From NCBI GenBank assembly GCA_016297915.1, contig JAEDFU010000006.1:7313-71312 (forward strand): DNA of 64,000 bases, written 5' to 3'. The DNA is from Clostridia bacterium (GTDB lineage: Bacteria > Bacillota > Clostridia > Christensenellales > UBA1242). The notes beneath the pieces are model-generated. The model had not been told where the DNA came from, ran no database searches, and saw only the letters and a list, made by a program, of their open reading frames with translations. Every line of letters begins with the position of its first letter. The first letter of the stretch is position 1. This document shows, in pieces, positions 46,601 to 61,600 of this stretch. The position numbers and the translations under genes are program-made.

Positions 46601-49600
46601 ATAACCCTCTATCGCTTTGTCAGATACAACTGTCAATGTTGCCTTGGTTATAAATGGAGTTGATATAATTCCATTATTCATTGTAATAGTTGATGTAGTA
46701 ATTGATGTTGACTCAATTAGTGAACTATTACTATTTAGAATATCACCTATCAAATCAATTCCTGAATTTGTACTATTGTACTTGATGTAAGAAGTAGATT
46801 TGAGCGACTCAAATGTAGATGATGTATCGCTATTTGGTCTAAATACCCAACCAAGTAACCTTGTAGCAACATAAGAATTTGCACTTCCAACATAAGGAGT
46901 TGCCTCAAATGTGAATGAAATCTTGCTATTTGGGGTAGAAGCGTTGGTATTTGTGTAGTAATATTCTTTGGTAGATTTAGTCAAGTACCAAGTATCTTGA
47001 GTATCACTATTATTATTGTATCTTTGGGAGTTGCCAGACAAGATATTTGTCTTGTTTGTGCCATTTACATCAACAATTGTACCTGTTGCTGTAACTGTTC
47101 CCATAGCGTTGCTACGACCACTTTCTCCAGATACTCCGTTGATACCTGTTCCAAAGTAATTGAAGTTTTTGGACAAAATAACTCTTATTACATGTTCGTT
47201 TGTACGAGCATATGTAATATCACTCTCAGCAAAACCATTAGTAGTCGAAATGTAAGACAACACATCAATATCCTTTGAAGTAGTTGCATTATCATTAGTT
47301 CGATAATTGTATTGGTATCTTCTAGACTTGCCATCAACCGAAATTTCTACTATGTGGAAGTTAGTAAGAGGAGCTATGGTTATTTGATATTTGTTGGAAG
47401 TATTCGTCGTAAAGTCGTGCAATGTCTTGATGTAATAGTCCATGGAATTTGAAGTATGTTTACTTTCGTTTTTTGTTCCATAGATTATTTGGTCAAAGCC
47501 TTGATTGTTTGTAAGAGTAAATGTATTTGCTACATCTTCGCTTGTAACAAAGTCAATACCCTCAACCACAATTTGAACCTTGACATTGTGTGAATTTTTG
47601 TTTCCAATTAACATTGGATATGGATAATCTGTATCCGCATTATTTATTGTTTGATAATACCAAACATTTTCAAAATCAAATCCGCTTGGCTTAGAACCAG
47701 TTTCTTTGAGATTGTCACTAGAAATAACTTCTGCATTGGCTAGAGGCAAATTACATGTGCCACTTAGCATATATGCATTAGTTTTTGTTACCGTTCCACT
47801 GCTTAGACCATTGGTCGAAGTAATTCGGAATGTCGCACTTGAGTAGAAGTTATTAACAGTAAGATTAGCACCACTGCCAGATAATGCATAAGCTTTGGAC
47901 GATGAACTTGTAGATTTTTCAAATTCATTGATACCAGCGCTATAATTGATTCCAGCATTGTTTCCACCAAAGTAAGCATCGTTTACAACTGTTGTTGTGT
48001 GCTTACCAATAATTCCACCAAAGTATGAAGAATTATTGATGTAATTTGTATTGCCATAAGTATTGATTGTAGCCGATGAATGAACTTTGTTTAGACTTGT
48101 ACCATTTTGCAATCCAACTATACCACCAACGAATTTTGGTGATTGAGTATTTTTGCCAAATGCACCAACATTTATGTCGCCTACAAATTCAAGTTCGTAT
48201 ACATCCCTATTATTAGTACCAATCAATCCACCAACATAAACTTCATTCAAATCTGAGTCGTTGATGTTGATATCAATTGTTCCATTTACACTACAAGAAT
48301 AAATGTCACCATTATTGATACTAGCAATAACGCCATAACTACTTGGTCTGTAAGTTGCAGTTGCACCTACTAACATATAAACATTTGCAAGATTTAAGTT
48401 TTTGACAACCCCAGAATTTTCGCCAAACAATGAATTTGAGCGGTTTGCTCCAGAGCTATTAAAACTAGAATCATATTCGTGCAATGTGATATTAGAAATT
48501 GTATAACCTGCACCATTGAATGTATATCCGCTTGGCAAGTTAACAGTCTTCCAAACATCACCACCAAAGTTGATATTAGATGTAAGTCTAAGTTCTACAT
48601 ACTGATTGCTTGCATCAATTTTGTTTAGGCTTGCGACAAGCTCTTCCTTAGACGAAATTGCAACAATTACTGGAATTTCCTCAGTGCCACCAGTGTGGTC
48701 AGCAACAGATACACTACCCGAGATATAAGGTGTAGTACTTGCAAGTCTTAGTGTTCTGTTGTTTGAATTTGGATTAACCCAACGATTTCCAAAACTGCTA
48801 ATTCCTGCAGTGCTCTCCATAACTGAGCGGTTGTTAGAACTGCTAAAGAACTCATTTACATATACATTTTTGTAGATAAACTCGCCATTACCAATTTCGT
48901 TGCTAATTGGATGACTATTTGAAGATGTGTTAGAGCCACTGATATACATGTAAATATCTTCGATATAAACACTAGCAGATGAATTTGAGCTTATCAATGC
49001 AGCAGAATAACCAGTCATTACAGAAGATAATCCGCCATCATCAAAATTAATATTGGATAGATATTGTGATGTTGCACTACCTGAACTTGTTACAATTGGT
49101 TTGCCTAAATCTGTACAATTGCTATGACCGATTAAGTACGAAGCATAGATGTTTGATGCACCATTTACATATATGTCTCCATTAATCAAAGCATTTTTGA
49201 TAACATTATATCCAGTTGTTTGACCAATTGCTCTAGCAAAGTAGTAGTTTACAGATCTTGATGTTGATGATTCAACATTATAAGAGATATACCCCAAATC
49301 AATATCTAGCAAAGTAGTATTATTGGCAATACCAATTATTCCACCATGATATTGATTAGCCGAGTTGAAATAATTGTAATCTAATCCGTCGAATTTGACA
49401 CCCTCAATTGTTGCACCATTACTTGTACCAATAAATGACATTGAAAGATCTCGATTGAAGTTGAAAGTCTCACCAGTTAGGTCTGATGCATAGGTATAAG
49501 GATCTTTTTCGCTTCCGTCAGTATAAATATTTTTAAACGAAGGAGTATTTGTGCTAGCTGTCAATGGAATACTGCTATTTAGCATAATATTCTTTTGACC

Positions 49601-52600
49601 AGCTGTTTTAATACCACTAATTGAGTATTTTTCGGAAATAATCTTGCCTTGGAAGTTATCAAATGGAATCCAAACATAAGAATTCAAATCAATATCAGAA
49701 TCAATATAGATAACTGTATCAGCACTCTGAGCAATACTTGGAGTATTTGCAATATAAGCAAGTTGTTCTGCCTTGGTTACATGATATCCAGTCTTAGATA
49801 CACCATTGCGAGTAACTGTCGAAGGAGTAATTACCTCGGTATGTTGTCTCCAAGTCTCTGTTGTAAATACAAGAGTAATCTCTGTATTGTATTGCATGTA
49901 ATTTAGATTTGTTTCTTCCCAGTTTTTGATTGAGAATACAAATATATTATCGTTATTTGAGGATTTAAAGTATAAATCATCTTCGGCAGATGCGGAGTTT
50001 ACACCTTTTTTGGAGAAATACATCGAGTCTGCATTAGTGTACTTAGCACTAGCAGATGTAAATGTTGTATTATATCCACTGGTTGCCTTAATTACTATAT
50101 AATTAGCAGATTGAGCAAGTAGTCCTGCTGTATCTCTTGTTATCTCGTTGGTGTCATTAGAATAAATTGTATCACCAAGAGTATAATTATTTGCCGCAGC
50201 TTCGGCAGTTTGTGCTTTGGAATATCCGATTTGGAAACTACCATTACCAAGAATTTTGACGATATCCTTGTTGGTTGTATTCAATTCGTAATCGGCAATA
50301 ATCTCATAAGTAGTGCCATTATGATCTGATGGAATAGTCATTGCGTATTCGAACAAACCATTTTGAGCTGTAAGACTTGTAGAGCCTGGCAAGTAGTCAG
50401 TAGCACCTACTAACTTAAAGCCCTTGAACTGATAAGCACTCCTGCTTCGGATATCCTCAGCATGCAACTTAACTGTCTTGTAATCAGCACTTGTTGATTG
50501 AACTGTAGCAGTAATATTATTTGACTTAGTTGTTGCATTAGTTACATAGATTTTGTTACCTTGATAAGTTGTATTAACAACACCCTTGAAGTTATCTGAT
50601 GTATTGACACCAACTGGGTCGATAGTGTCTTGCTCAATCTCAATGGTTGGTTGAGTAGACGCGTCCAAATAACCTGGACTAACTGTGAGCTTAACATTTC
50701 GTTTTTCCATGAAATATAGCGTCTCTCTCCAAAGATCTTTGGCTGTAGATATTGTTTTGGCAAAAGTTACTATATTACCCCCTGCAACTGTATAGTTATC
50801 TGGATTGGTTGCACTACCATTGATGTATCCCAAAGAGTTAGAAGTTGCATCTACATTCAAATTTGTAAATGTTGTGATATTGTTGTATAGGTTGTCATAT
50901 TGATCGTCATCCCAAGTAATCTTGATTGATGTGGTCTCACCAGCAAGTACATGGACATTGCGATAATAATAATCACCCTTAGCATCAATACTTGATGTAT
51001 CTAGTGCATATTCGGTATCATCAACTACAAGTTTGATTGTTGCAGCATGGCCTGTACTAGCATTAGATAAGTAAGTACGGAATTCAATAGTATACTCTCT
51101 TACAAACGAAGGAGTAATTGTTGCATCCTGGGTTACTGCAATCTTGGTTTGAAACTCTGTAGCGTTGCTAGTATCAGTAGAAACAAGTGTGTTGTTCTTA
51201 TAATAAGATTCACGCGAATCTTTGTTGATTAACGAGCCATCGTAAACACCCTTAGAATAATTTTCGTAATTTACACCTTTTACAGTAAAGTGCGTTGTAA
51301 CCAATTCTGCTTTGCTTCCAGATGTGAATGTCACCTCGTGAGGAATATATCTCTCACTACTTTCTAGAGAATAATCTGGTGAATTAATAGAATAGATATA
51401 TGGTGTAAGTGTAGTTGTAAACTTAAGACCAGTTGCACTATCAGTGCCATACACACCAAGAACATATGTTGGGCCTGTTGAATTATTATCTAACTCATAG
51501 GTGGCGGAAATATTTGATCCCCTGCCAATAGTATCTGTAGTTATGGATGTAAATGCATTGTATAGTCTAGAGAATTCAGTGTTGTTTACTGTTCCTGTAG
51601 AGGAATTTACCCAACTGCTATAGCCAGCCTCATTGTAGTAAGGGATATTATTTGTATTTAGTTGATTGCTTGTAAATACAGTAGTAGCTGTTCCCTTGCC
51701 TGATGTTGGCTTGTTGAGAGTTATAAGCAAAATTGGATTGTATAGAAGTGTTACAGTTTCTGCAACTCTAATATTAGAAAATTCAAATGTAAGTACATCA
51801 CCACTCTTGGATGTAGTGATTGGACTATTGCCACTCTTTCTTATTAGATTTTCGAATACATAGCCACGCTTGTAACTGTTTACATCATTTGCTGTATTAA
51901 ATTTAGGTTCAATAACAGTATCAAATGTCTCAGAAACAGTTGTGCCATATCCAACAATCATTGTCTTACTATAAGTAAAACCACTTGAGTTCAAAGTATA
52001 ACCTGCTTTGGTTGCAAATCTTGCTTGGAATGTCTCACCATTCAGCTCAAATGCTTGGTTATCGGCAGATTGAACATTGATAGTAATGGATATTGTATAT
52101 GTAAAGTATGCAGATACCTTGATATCTTTGTTCTTTTGAACACCAACCGTCCCGTAATTACTATCAGTGTTAATTGCTGGATGCTCAATTGACTTGTTTG
52201 TAAGAGCGATGTTACCTGAGTTACATCCAGTTCCATTAGCAAGCTTATTTGCATCATAGCCATTATTCAATCCATTGTGGCTATAACCGTATATAGTATT
52301 GACAATGTTTGTATTGCCAGCAAGTGGATAATAAGTGTTTTCGCCGTCTACTTTGTGAGTCTTGAACTTGTATGGACTGCTAACCTTGACAGATGTTACA
52401 AATGAAACAGAACCAAAGTAACCAATAAATCTGTCTGCGTCAGCAATTTCGGTGTAATTTTTGTTTGTATATTTGTTTGAACGATTATCTGTAGTAACAA
52501 GGGTCATAAGGTCTTGTCCCTCAGTTAATCCAGTTAATGGGAATTCACTAGGAGTATACAATTCACCATTTTCTTTGCAGATACCATAGTAGAAACTATA

Positions 52601-55600
52601 TGGTGTCTTTTTCTCAATAACTTTGGCTTGAATGCAATATGTCAAGTCAGTTGTATGATTTTCAAGGATGACAAACTTGTAATCAGCGTGCCAGTAAGTA
52701 TTGCCAGATTCATCGGTAGTTTGATTGTAACCAAGTGACGAAACTGTTTCGTTAGCAGTAAATCCATTAAAGCACTCTGTACTAGTTATAGTTGAATATG
52801 GCTCAAAACCATTCTCAAGTCTTAGTTGCATCTTGACAGTATCATACATATCAACATAATTGCCAGTCAAGTCAGCCTGAGCTGTGCCAGAGTGATTTTG
52901 GCGTCCAGTAATGCCATTGTAAATTGACTTACTTGAGTCAGCATTGCTAAGAGTTAACCAGCCACCAGTATGACTTGCGTCATTATCATATCCAGCTTGA
53001 GATATATAGTTCTTTTCGGTAGCTTTGCTACTAAGCTTTAGCATTTGTACCAAATCAACATAGTATATTCCTGCTGTATCACTATTTACATTAAATGTAT
53101 AAGTAACATTTTGGAATGTATTGAGTGTAACGCCTGAAATAGTACTCTCGGTTTCATTCATCCAACGAGCCATTCGTACAATTCGGAATGGAGCGGATGC
53201 AATGGATTGACTCTCACCATACTTAACCCCACCAAATGGCACATATGCATTGAGTGTGACTCTAGTGCCACTTACAAATTGAGTGGTATAGTACGAGTAA
53301 GAGAATTTGCCGTTCTCGCTCTGCTTTGTCTTGTTTAGATGTACAAATGTTGGATTTGCCACATCTGCATTATACAAAGATAGGAAAACTTGAGAGTTGA
53401 AATCGTTGATACTTGTGTACAAGTTCTGAGCGGATGTACGAAGTCTATATACAATCTCTACAGCATATAGTTGATTTAATTTTATCTTAGCTGCAATATG
53501 ATTTTGATTGTTAGAATCTAGATTTTGAGCAAAGTTATAATCAAATAATATGCCAGTAGTTGTAGTATAAACTTTGTTAGAAGCAGTTGTCACAAGTTTG
53601 TTACCAAATGTGCAAGTTCCTATATTATGTGTTTTGTGAGGATATATACCCTCTAGAGAGTATTCGGTTATAGTGCTTGCACTTCCATCGTACTTGAGAT
53701 AAATTGTTGGGCTATCAATAAAGTTGGAGTTTTCTGCTGAACCACAACCAACATATAGATATCCATCAGTTCTAATTGGAATAACTTTGGTACATTCAGC
53801 ATCACTATACAAACTCACTTTGCCATAACAGCCGTTTGTACCTAGTGTAAATGTAACCTCACTAGTAGATTTTACTAGTCCTGATTGGTCAAGAGTAGAT
53901 ACAGTAAGTAGACTAGACTCTGTTCCGTCTAATTTGGCTAAGTTCAATACAACTGGTTTGGCTGTTGAGAAGAACGCAGTATAGTAAACATCATCATTGT
54001 TGCTAGAGGTTATTTTGGTTTCTATTTCAAAAACTGTTTCAGCTGTAGCATAATTCACCTGAGGAGTATCGTAATAAGCATTATCATAAGCAGCTTGAGG
54101 AGTAAAGAGTGAGTAATAAGTAGAATATTTGGACCTTAGATACCAATCACCATTAGTATTATAAGGCGAGTGTACTAGGCCATTTTCTGAATTGTAACTA
54201 GCGCTTGAATAACGATTATTGCCTTTAAGTTGTCCAAATGCATAGAATTTGTCCATACCATATGGTGCATTTGCATTAGCAGTTGCAGTTTGATCAAATG
54301 CAATAAGGTTAATTGTCCCACCCTCTTTGACAAAGATTGCCACAAAATTCAAATAGTTTTCGGAATCAGAAAATCCTGCAGAGGCTTGATTATTATTTCC
54401 TGAAGATATATTGATGCTTCCTGCTGTTCGTCTGCCCTCTTGGTTGGAACCCGGACTTGTAATATTTACTCTATCCAAGTAAACCAAGTGATAATAATCA
54501 AAATTGACACTAAGGTTAAAGTTTGGACTTGTAGTAACATTGCTTAAGTCATTAGCAGAGATAACAAATTGAGCCTGAGAGCCAACATTTGGACGAACTT
54601 GGTTGTTATTTGTAGTAATCCATGGTGTTCCAGAAATCATACAGTTGTCATATGCTCCATTACTAAATGGTCCAACTGTTTCACTGCCAGAGCGTAAAGT
54701 GGCACCAGCCATTCTAGCTTCGGATATGGCATAATATATGGAGTTTGTTTCAAATGTAATTGTATGTTCGTTGCCTGCAATGGCTTGGATTTCATATTCA
54801 TATGTGCCATACGAATACTTGCCAGCAATATTTGCATAAATCTTTCCTACTAATGTAGAACCTTTTCTAATTTCATATGTCTCATATCCCTTTAGTTTGA
54901 GTGCCTCTAGGGTGATTCTTGAAATTGTAAGAGTTTCGGTACTAGCTGAGTAACCATCATGACGATTAACAAAACTTGATAGTGAAATTGTAAATAGTTT
55001 TGCGAACCTATGTCTAAAGTTAACTGAATAATTGCTATCAATATAGCTTACATTTGCCTTGATATTAAACTCAACCCATTCGCTGTATGGTTTGTCAAAA
55101 TTATCTGATCCGGTTGTAACTGCTCCGGTAGTAATATTTTGATAGCTAAACTGAGATATTGTAGATATTCCTGTAGAATTAGTCTCAGTTGCATTGAGTT
55201 TTTCGACAATAATCCAGTTATTTGCAGATAATTCATCATAGTTATCTGTATCAGCCTTGATATATAGTTTAGTAAAGAATCCACAATCAAGTGTTGTATA
55301 TGCTGTATCGTCTAATCCAGCAAACATAGATCCGCCATTGTAATCACTCGATGGAGTGTTAGTGGTAATCTTGGTTGCACTTTTGGTTGTACGATATCCA
55401 AGTGTTCCGTTAATGTATGATGCATAACTATTAGCATTACTTACACTTCGATAATTTAATGTAGCAGATTTTGCCCCAGTTGTACCTGATATAGATGTGG
55501 TTGATGAATCATAAGCAAGTGTTGTGCTTAGGTTCAAAAGTCCAGTGTAGCAGTCTGTGCAAAGCGTATCACCACAACCATGACCAAATGTGTGAGTAAA

Positions 55601-58600
55601 CACTTTTTCTTTGAGTGTAATTCTTATTGTAAATAGTTTGTTCTCATTAGCACCAGTCTTAATGAATTTATTATCTGTAAAATTGCTATCAGGAGAAGTG
55701 AAAAACTGAGTATATTGAGTTGCAAGACTCTCTCCATCCAAAATCTCAAACTGAACAAACTGCCAACCGTATAGATTGTTGTCGGCATTCAATGCACCAG
55801 TTACAAACTTAAATCCAAATTTGTGTGCATTTTCTATTGCAGTTGTGGAGTTGCTTGTATTTGCTGATGAAAAGTATCTATACTTAGGATAAGTATTTTC
55901 GTCCGGAGTATTTATATTCGAAGATGAACGAGTTGTCTCTGTGATGTTAGAAACTACTCTTTGAACTTGGTCAGCTGTGAAATCTGCGTTATTGGATATA
56001 GCGTTGACAATTACTCTATAGGTATCTTCAAACGCATAATATTTTTGAGATGTAGCAGTTGCATCGCTAGAACTAGACGATATAATTGCACTAAGACTTG
56101 TGTAGTCACTAGAATTTAGCTTGGCTACATAACTGCCACTCTCGGTTACTAGTCTTACGCCTACACCATTATCGCTAAGGATTCCGGTGCCGGTGATAGC
56201 CGGAAGATTTGTTCCTTTGAGAATGTATGCGTCAGCTGTGCTGTTTAGAGTACTCGATGCACTTATTTGAATATGAATATTGTATTTAGCCTTGAAGTCA
56301 CTTAGATTTTCCACAACGCCAGAGCTAGCGGAACTTCTCTCAAAGAACAATCCCAAGTATTTGGCGGTGTCTGGGGTTGAAATCGTTTGAGACTTAGCAT
56401 ATGTAGTATTAGCGCCCGAAAGCACATTCATATTCTTGTCATAAGCCTTGACCAAAACTGAGTAATTGGTCATATTGCTTATAATTCTGTAAGTAAGTCC
56501 GCCCACAATTGGTAGATAATCGTCCAAAGTAGGCGCAATTAGTTTTGTAGATGTAGCCTTGTATGTCAAGAACGAATTATTTGCAGTACTTATATAATTT
56601 AGATGATAATCCGCAACAAATGTGTAAGTAACTGTGCTTTTGTCGATGTTTTCTACAAAATCATCAGTAATTGTATACCAAGTTGTGCCGTCTTGAGATA
56701 CATACAAGCCCTTGATATAAGCCGAACTTGTATTGTTTACAACAATCTTAACAATGTCCTTAAGCTCACCTAGGTCCACTGTTTTGCTATGTGTGCTTGT
56801 TCCATTGCTTATAACTGCGCCGTCGGCTGTATAAACGCTAAATGCAGGAACAGTTGGAGCAACGACTCTAATATATCGAGCATTAAGAGTATTTGTAGCC
56901 CACTTAACAGGATTGTTTGTATTCGTCTTGACTACTGCTGTTTTGACAGTTTCGGTCATAATTGGTTCTATTTCCATATATGATGTAGAGCCAAAGAAAT
57001 TGCTCTTGCCGTCTACTGCCTTGAAATTAAACTCAATAGTATTTTTGTCAGCACTAAGATTTGCTGTAAATATTTGCTCAAGAGCCTCCGCTGTAAATGT
57101 GTAAGCCTTAGGAACAACCCTAGTTGAAATTCCGTCGCTATAAATTTCGTATACAGTGTAGTTTGCCGAATCTTTTGTTATTGTATTAAAGTCCGAAGTC
57201 TTATATACATACAACTTATAATACTTAACCTCGTATCCAGTAGCAGGACTAACTGTGCTAGTAATTTTGTCATATGCAGATGTTTTGTCTAGCGTATGAC
57301 TGCTAAATCCATGGTTGCTAGGCAAAGCAAGTCCCCTAGATACAAGTTGAGCATTGGAAGATGCAGTTGCAAGTTTGACATAACTTACAAACTCACCCTC
57401 TATCACAAACGAACTGCCTGTATAAGTTCCCTTGTAATTAATATTGCTTGCATTATAGAATGCTACATTACCAGCAACATATTCTGTATTGGATACCCCA
57501 TTAATCTTGGCAAGCTGTCTTACAAAGTTTGTATCTGGCGTGAATTGTGCCTCAAGGATTGAGTAGTAGTAAACTTTGAGAGCAGTACTAGTCGAAGTAT
57601 AAACAGTATTGTTTGTACCCCTGGTATTGAGAGTAAGATTAGAACTGTTACTTGTATTTGAGCCGTATTTATCACCAATAGTAATCTGTCCTCTGCCTGT
57701 AATTTTGACAGATGAACTATTAGTAGAACCCGTTCCAAAAGTTTGGATTTCCTCAAATTGTGGTTCAATTTTAGACTGAACCTTGATGCTATTTGTATTC
57801 AAATACTGAGCTTTGTTGAGGGTTACTTCAAATGTTATTGTATTTCCACTTATAGTTGGTTTTACTGGAGGAATAGTAGCAAGTGTTGTGCCACTATCTG
57901 TATAAGTTGTAGTACCAATCTTGACACCATTGTACTTGTAACCAGCACGCATAGTGATAGTTACTGTAACCACTAGGTTTTTGTTGGTATCAGTATCAGC
58001 CAAATCATATGTCCAGGAATAACCAGAGTGATTTTGAGGAGCTTTGGTTGAAGTATCACCGTCAAGCAAGGCATTTATAGATATATTCTCAATTGGATTT
58101 AGTGTAGTTAATTTGAGAGCATTTGCTTGAGCAGAATATGCCGTAGTATTTCCCTCAAAATTAAGTGTGATGTATGGAGCATAAGTAAATTGCATTGTAG
58201 AAATTGCATTGCTTGACTTGTGTCCATATTTAGATAGAGGCTGAGCTGTGCCAATAACTGGTCTATTGTTGAATGTAATATCTTTGGCATCAAGTGATGT
58301 GTCGCCGGTTGCTTCAATGCTTATAAGGATATTATCATAAGCGGCGTCGTCTAGGTTATCACCTCTTGTAACTTCGATATAGTTGCCATATACGGTCTCT
58401 ATAATGTATGTAACTTTGTTTGCAGAGCCTGCATATCCCCCATCTGTGGTTTGGTCAGAACCTTTGAGAGTGATACTGGCTATTTTTATCGAACTACCCG
58501 ATGGATAGATCTTCTTGCCGACTAGTCCTGATGATTGACTTGAATATTGTTGAGCTAGTTTTATGTCAGTACCTGTATCGCCTTGCATTACAGTACCTGT

Positions 58601-61600
58601 ATTGTCTTTTATGTCATTACATGCATTGTCTTGTAGTGTTGTCGACAAGTTCATTTTGGTTGAATGTGTATGATCAATTGCATTTGCACTACACGAATAG
58701 AACGAAATATATGGAACATATGTGTATAGCGAAGAATTATCTTTGTTATATTGCAAGCCTTTATTTACAATGTATACACCTGTTTTGTTAGAAATCTGTG
58801 TTACTTTGGCAATGCTCAAAGTCATTGTATTGGATATAGTTTTACTAACTGTTGATTGGTTTCTGTTAAATAAATAACCTAAATTATATGAAACTCCACC
58901 AATTGTTACATCTGTGCCGTCTAGTTGTTCGTAAGTATAAGATCCACCCTTGTCTACAAAGATGATGTTTTTGAAATCTTGTTTGAATTGTCTATCGCCA
59001 GAAATAGTTGCATGAGCAGTACTAGTATAGCCGGTTGTAACACTAAATGTATTTGCGCCGTTTGATGAGTAGCCATCAAGTGCAGTTGTAGAGATACGAT
59101 GTCCGACTCTAGCACCCATTTCGTATAATGACGAGTAGAAAGAATTATTGTATATACTATCTTTGGTCAAATCAACTGTTAATTGTACTTGCTCAATAAG
59201 CCAAACATTGATATTTGATGCAGTTGACGACGAACTTGGAGTTGTGAGGCTACCAGTACTTGTAATTGAACTTGGATTAGAATTTTTTGCTCCAGTAGTC
59301 CAGTACATACGATAGTAGTAATTTGTACCACTAACATTTATTATGTAAGCACCATAACCAGTAGTATCGCTAGCAGTTGTTGATATGATTGTGTCACCAA
59401 ATTTAAGACTAGTTGTATATGGAGTACCAAATGGTCTTGATGCGAATGTAGCTTTGTATGCTGTACCAAAAGTAGAATTTGGTGAGCTTACAAAGTTTGC
59501 ATTGTCCGAGCCAAGTACTGCAGTCATACCAGTTGAGATGCTTGATGTTACAATTTGACTGCTATCTAAACTACCAACTACGCCTAAGTTTACATTGACA
59601 TCAACGCCGGCAATTTCTGAAGTAACCTTGATTTCGACTTGTGAATCGCGGTTTGCAGACAACAACGCCAAAGAATAGAAGTTTCCAGAAGGAACAGTTG
59701 GGGTAGCAACAGGAGTTGTACCAAATTTTCGTGTGGCAGCAGACGATTGACCTGCATATGTTACTGTAAGCGTAGACGCACTGCTACTCCTACCGTCGGT
59801 CAAATGTACGGTAGTTGAGCCGTTTTTGTAACCACCTGCAGTATCAGTAGAATTTAAGTAGTAATTTTGCCCACCTATTGTTAAACTAGCAATCCTGTAT
59901 GTATCTACAGCATCTCTTACAACAATACTATATGCAGGTGTATTGGTGGCGGTATATAGTACCCAATTGTTTACAACAGTTCCGCCGGTTATAGTAGCAG
60001 TAATTCCGCCTGCATCTGTGGTATCAATACTTGTCTTAACATATGCTTGATCATATGAGATAATCAAATCTTTGCCATTAGTGAATGGGAATTTAACTAA
60101 CATACCAGTTGTAAACTCATAACCATTATTTGACGCTTGTGTATAACCACCCGAATTAGCGTTAAATAAGTTGGCAAGTGTAGCCATTACCGTAGAGCCG
60201 TTTTTAAACGAAAGCTGATTAATCCTATATGCATTATATGTGTTATTCACATAAAATCTCATCTCTGAAGCAGTTGCCAAAAAGAAATGATAACCAGTGA
60301 CATTATTGCCAGAACTATAATATTTGCCAGAACCCCCCAAACTAGTTGATGTAATATCATGTGAGAATGGCTCATCTGTTCCAAGAGAACAATCAAAATT
60401 AATAGTTGGCGTCTTGTAATACACCTTGATTACATCGCTCGAATTGCCTGTTGGGGTAAAAGTTTTTGTTTTGATTGTTTTGGCAGTTCCCCAAGTGCCA
60501 TAAGTAGCGCCGTTTGTAATATCTGTACTATTAAACAAAACTTTGCTAATCATCGCTCTAGCCTTGGCGTCACGACTGATTGAAATATCTATAGCCTCAG
60601 CAGTAGTACCAGTAACAAGCGAAGATATGTTTGTCGAAAAACTACCAATTATACTAGCATTAGTAGATGATCCAGCAGTTTCCTCAAACTTGAGTGAAAT
60701 CTCCCCAGATGTAGAGCTATCTACATAAACCTTGCCAGTATCCGAAGCTGTAGTTGCAGCAACCTTTGTTCCGTCCAAATAGAACTCAAAGTTAGTAACT
60801 GTTCGGAAATCAGCTCCTGTTGCTATAAGTGGCCAGCCACGGTTGTATTGGTGATAAGTGTTATTCCATGAGCCTATAGAATTATTATCAATAAGCCAAG
60901 CATCTTTGCCAAAAGTAAATCCTTCGTATGAGGATTGTTGACCCAAAACACCTGATGCAAGCGAAGTACCAAAAGTTGATGAATATATACCTGATGGTCT
61001 ATAATAATAACAATTTGTAAATGTTGCACCATTGTTGCTATGCCAGAACGGTGTAACAGTACCAGAAGTTATAGTATCACTGATTGCAAAATATAGTCTT
61101 TCAAATTTTGCTGTACTGCTAGCTGTACCACATACTCCATACACTTGCACAGAAGAACTTGCACGCTTAACAATACAATAACTATCAGTCAAAGATATAT
61201 TACTAGAAAGGACAAATCCATTAAAATTAACTGATGTATAGATATCTATAGCAACTTGCTTCATAGTTCCATCATTACTGCCAACCAATTGAGAATACCC
61301 ACCAACATCAGCACTGGAGTACCAGTAACAATTTTGGATTGTTCCAGTATTGCTATTACACAATATTGAAACACCTGCAGCTGAATTTGTATATGAACTA
61401 TTGACAGCAAGAAGTACAACTTGTTGAATAGTGCCAGAATTGGACTCAAATAATGAACGAGTAAATGAGCTTACATCGGTCGAATTGACTGCTCTTATAT
61501 TTGTAAATGAATGGAAACCTCCATCAAATGTGCCAGTAAAGGTTTTTGTCAATCCTACAAAGTCGTAATTATGCGAATAAGCATAGGTTGTGCCACCAAT

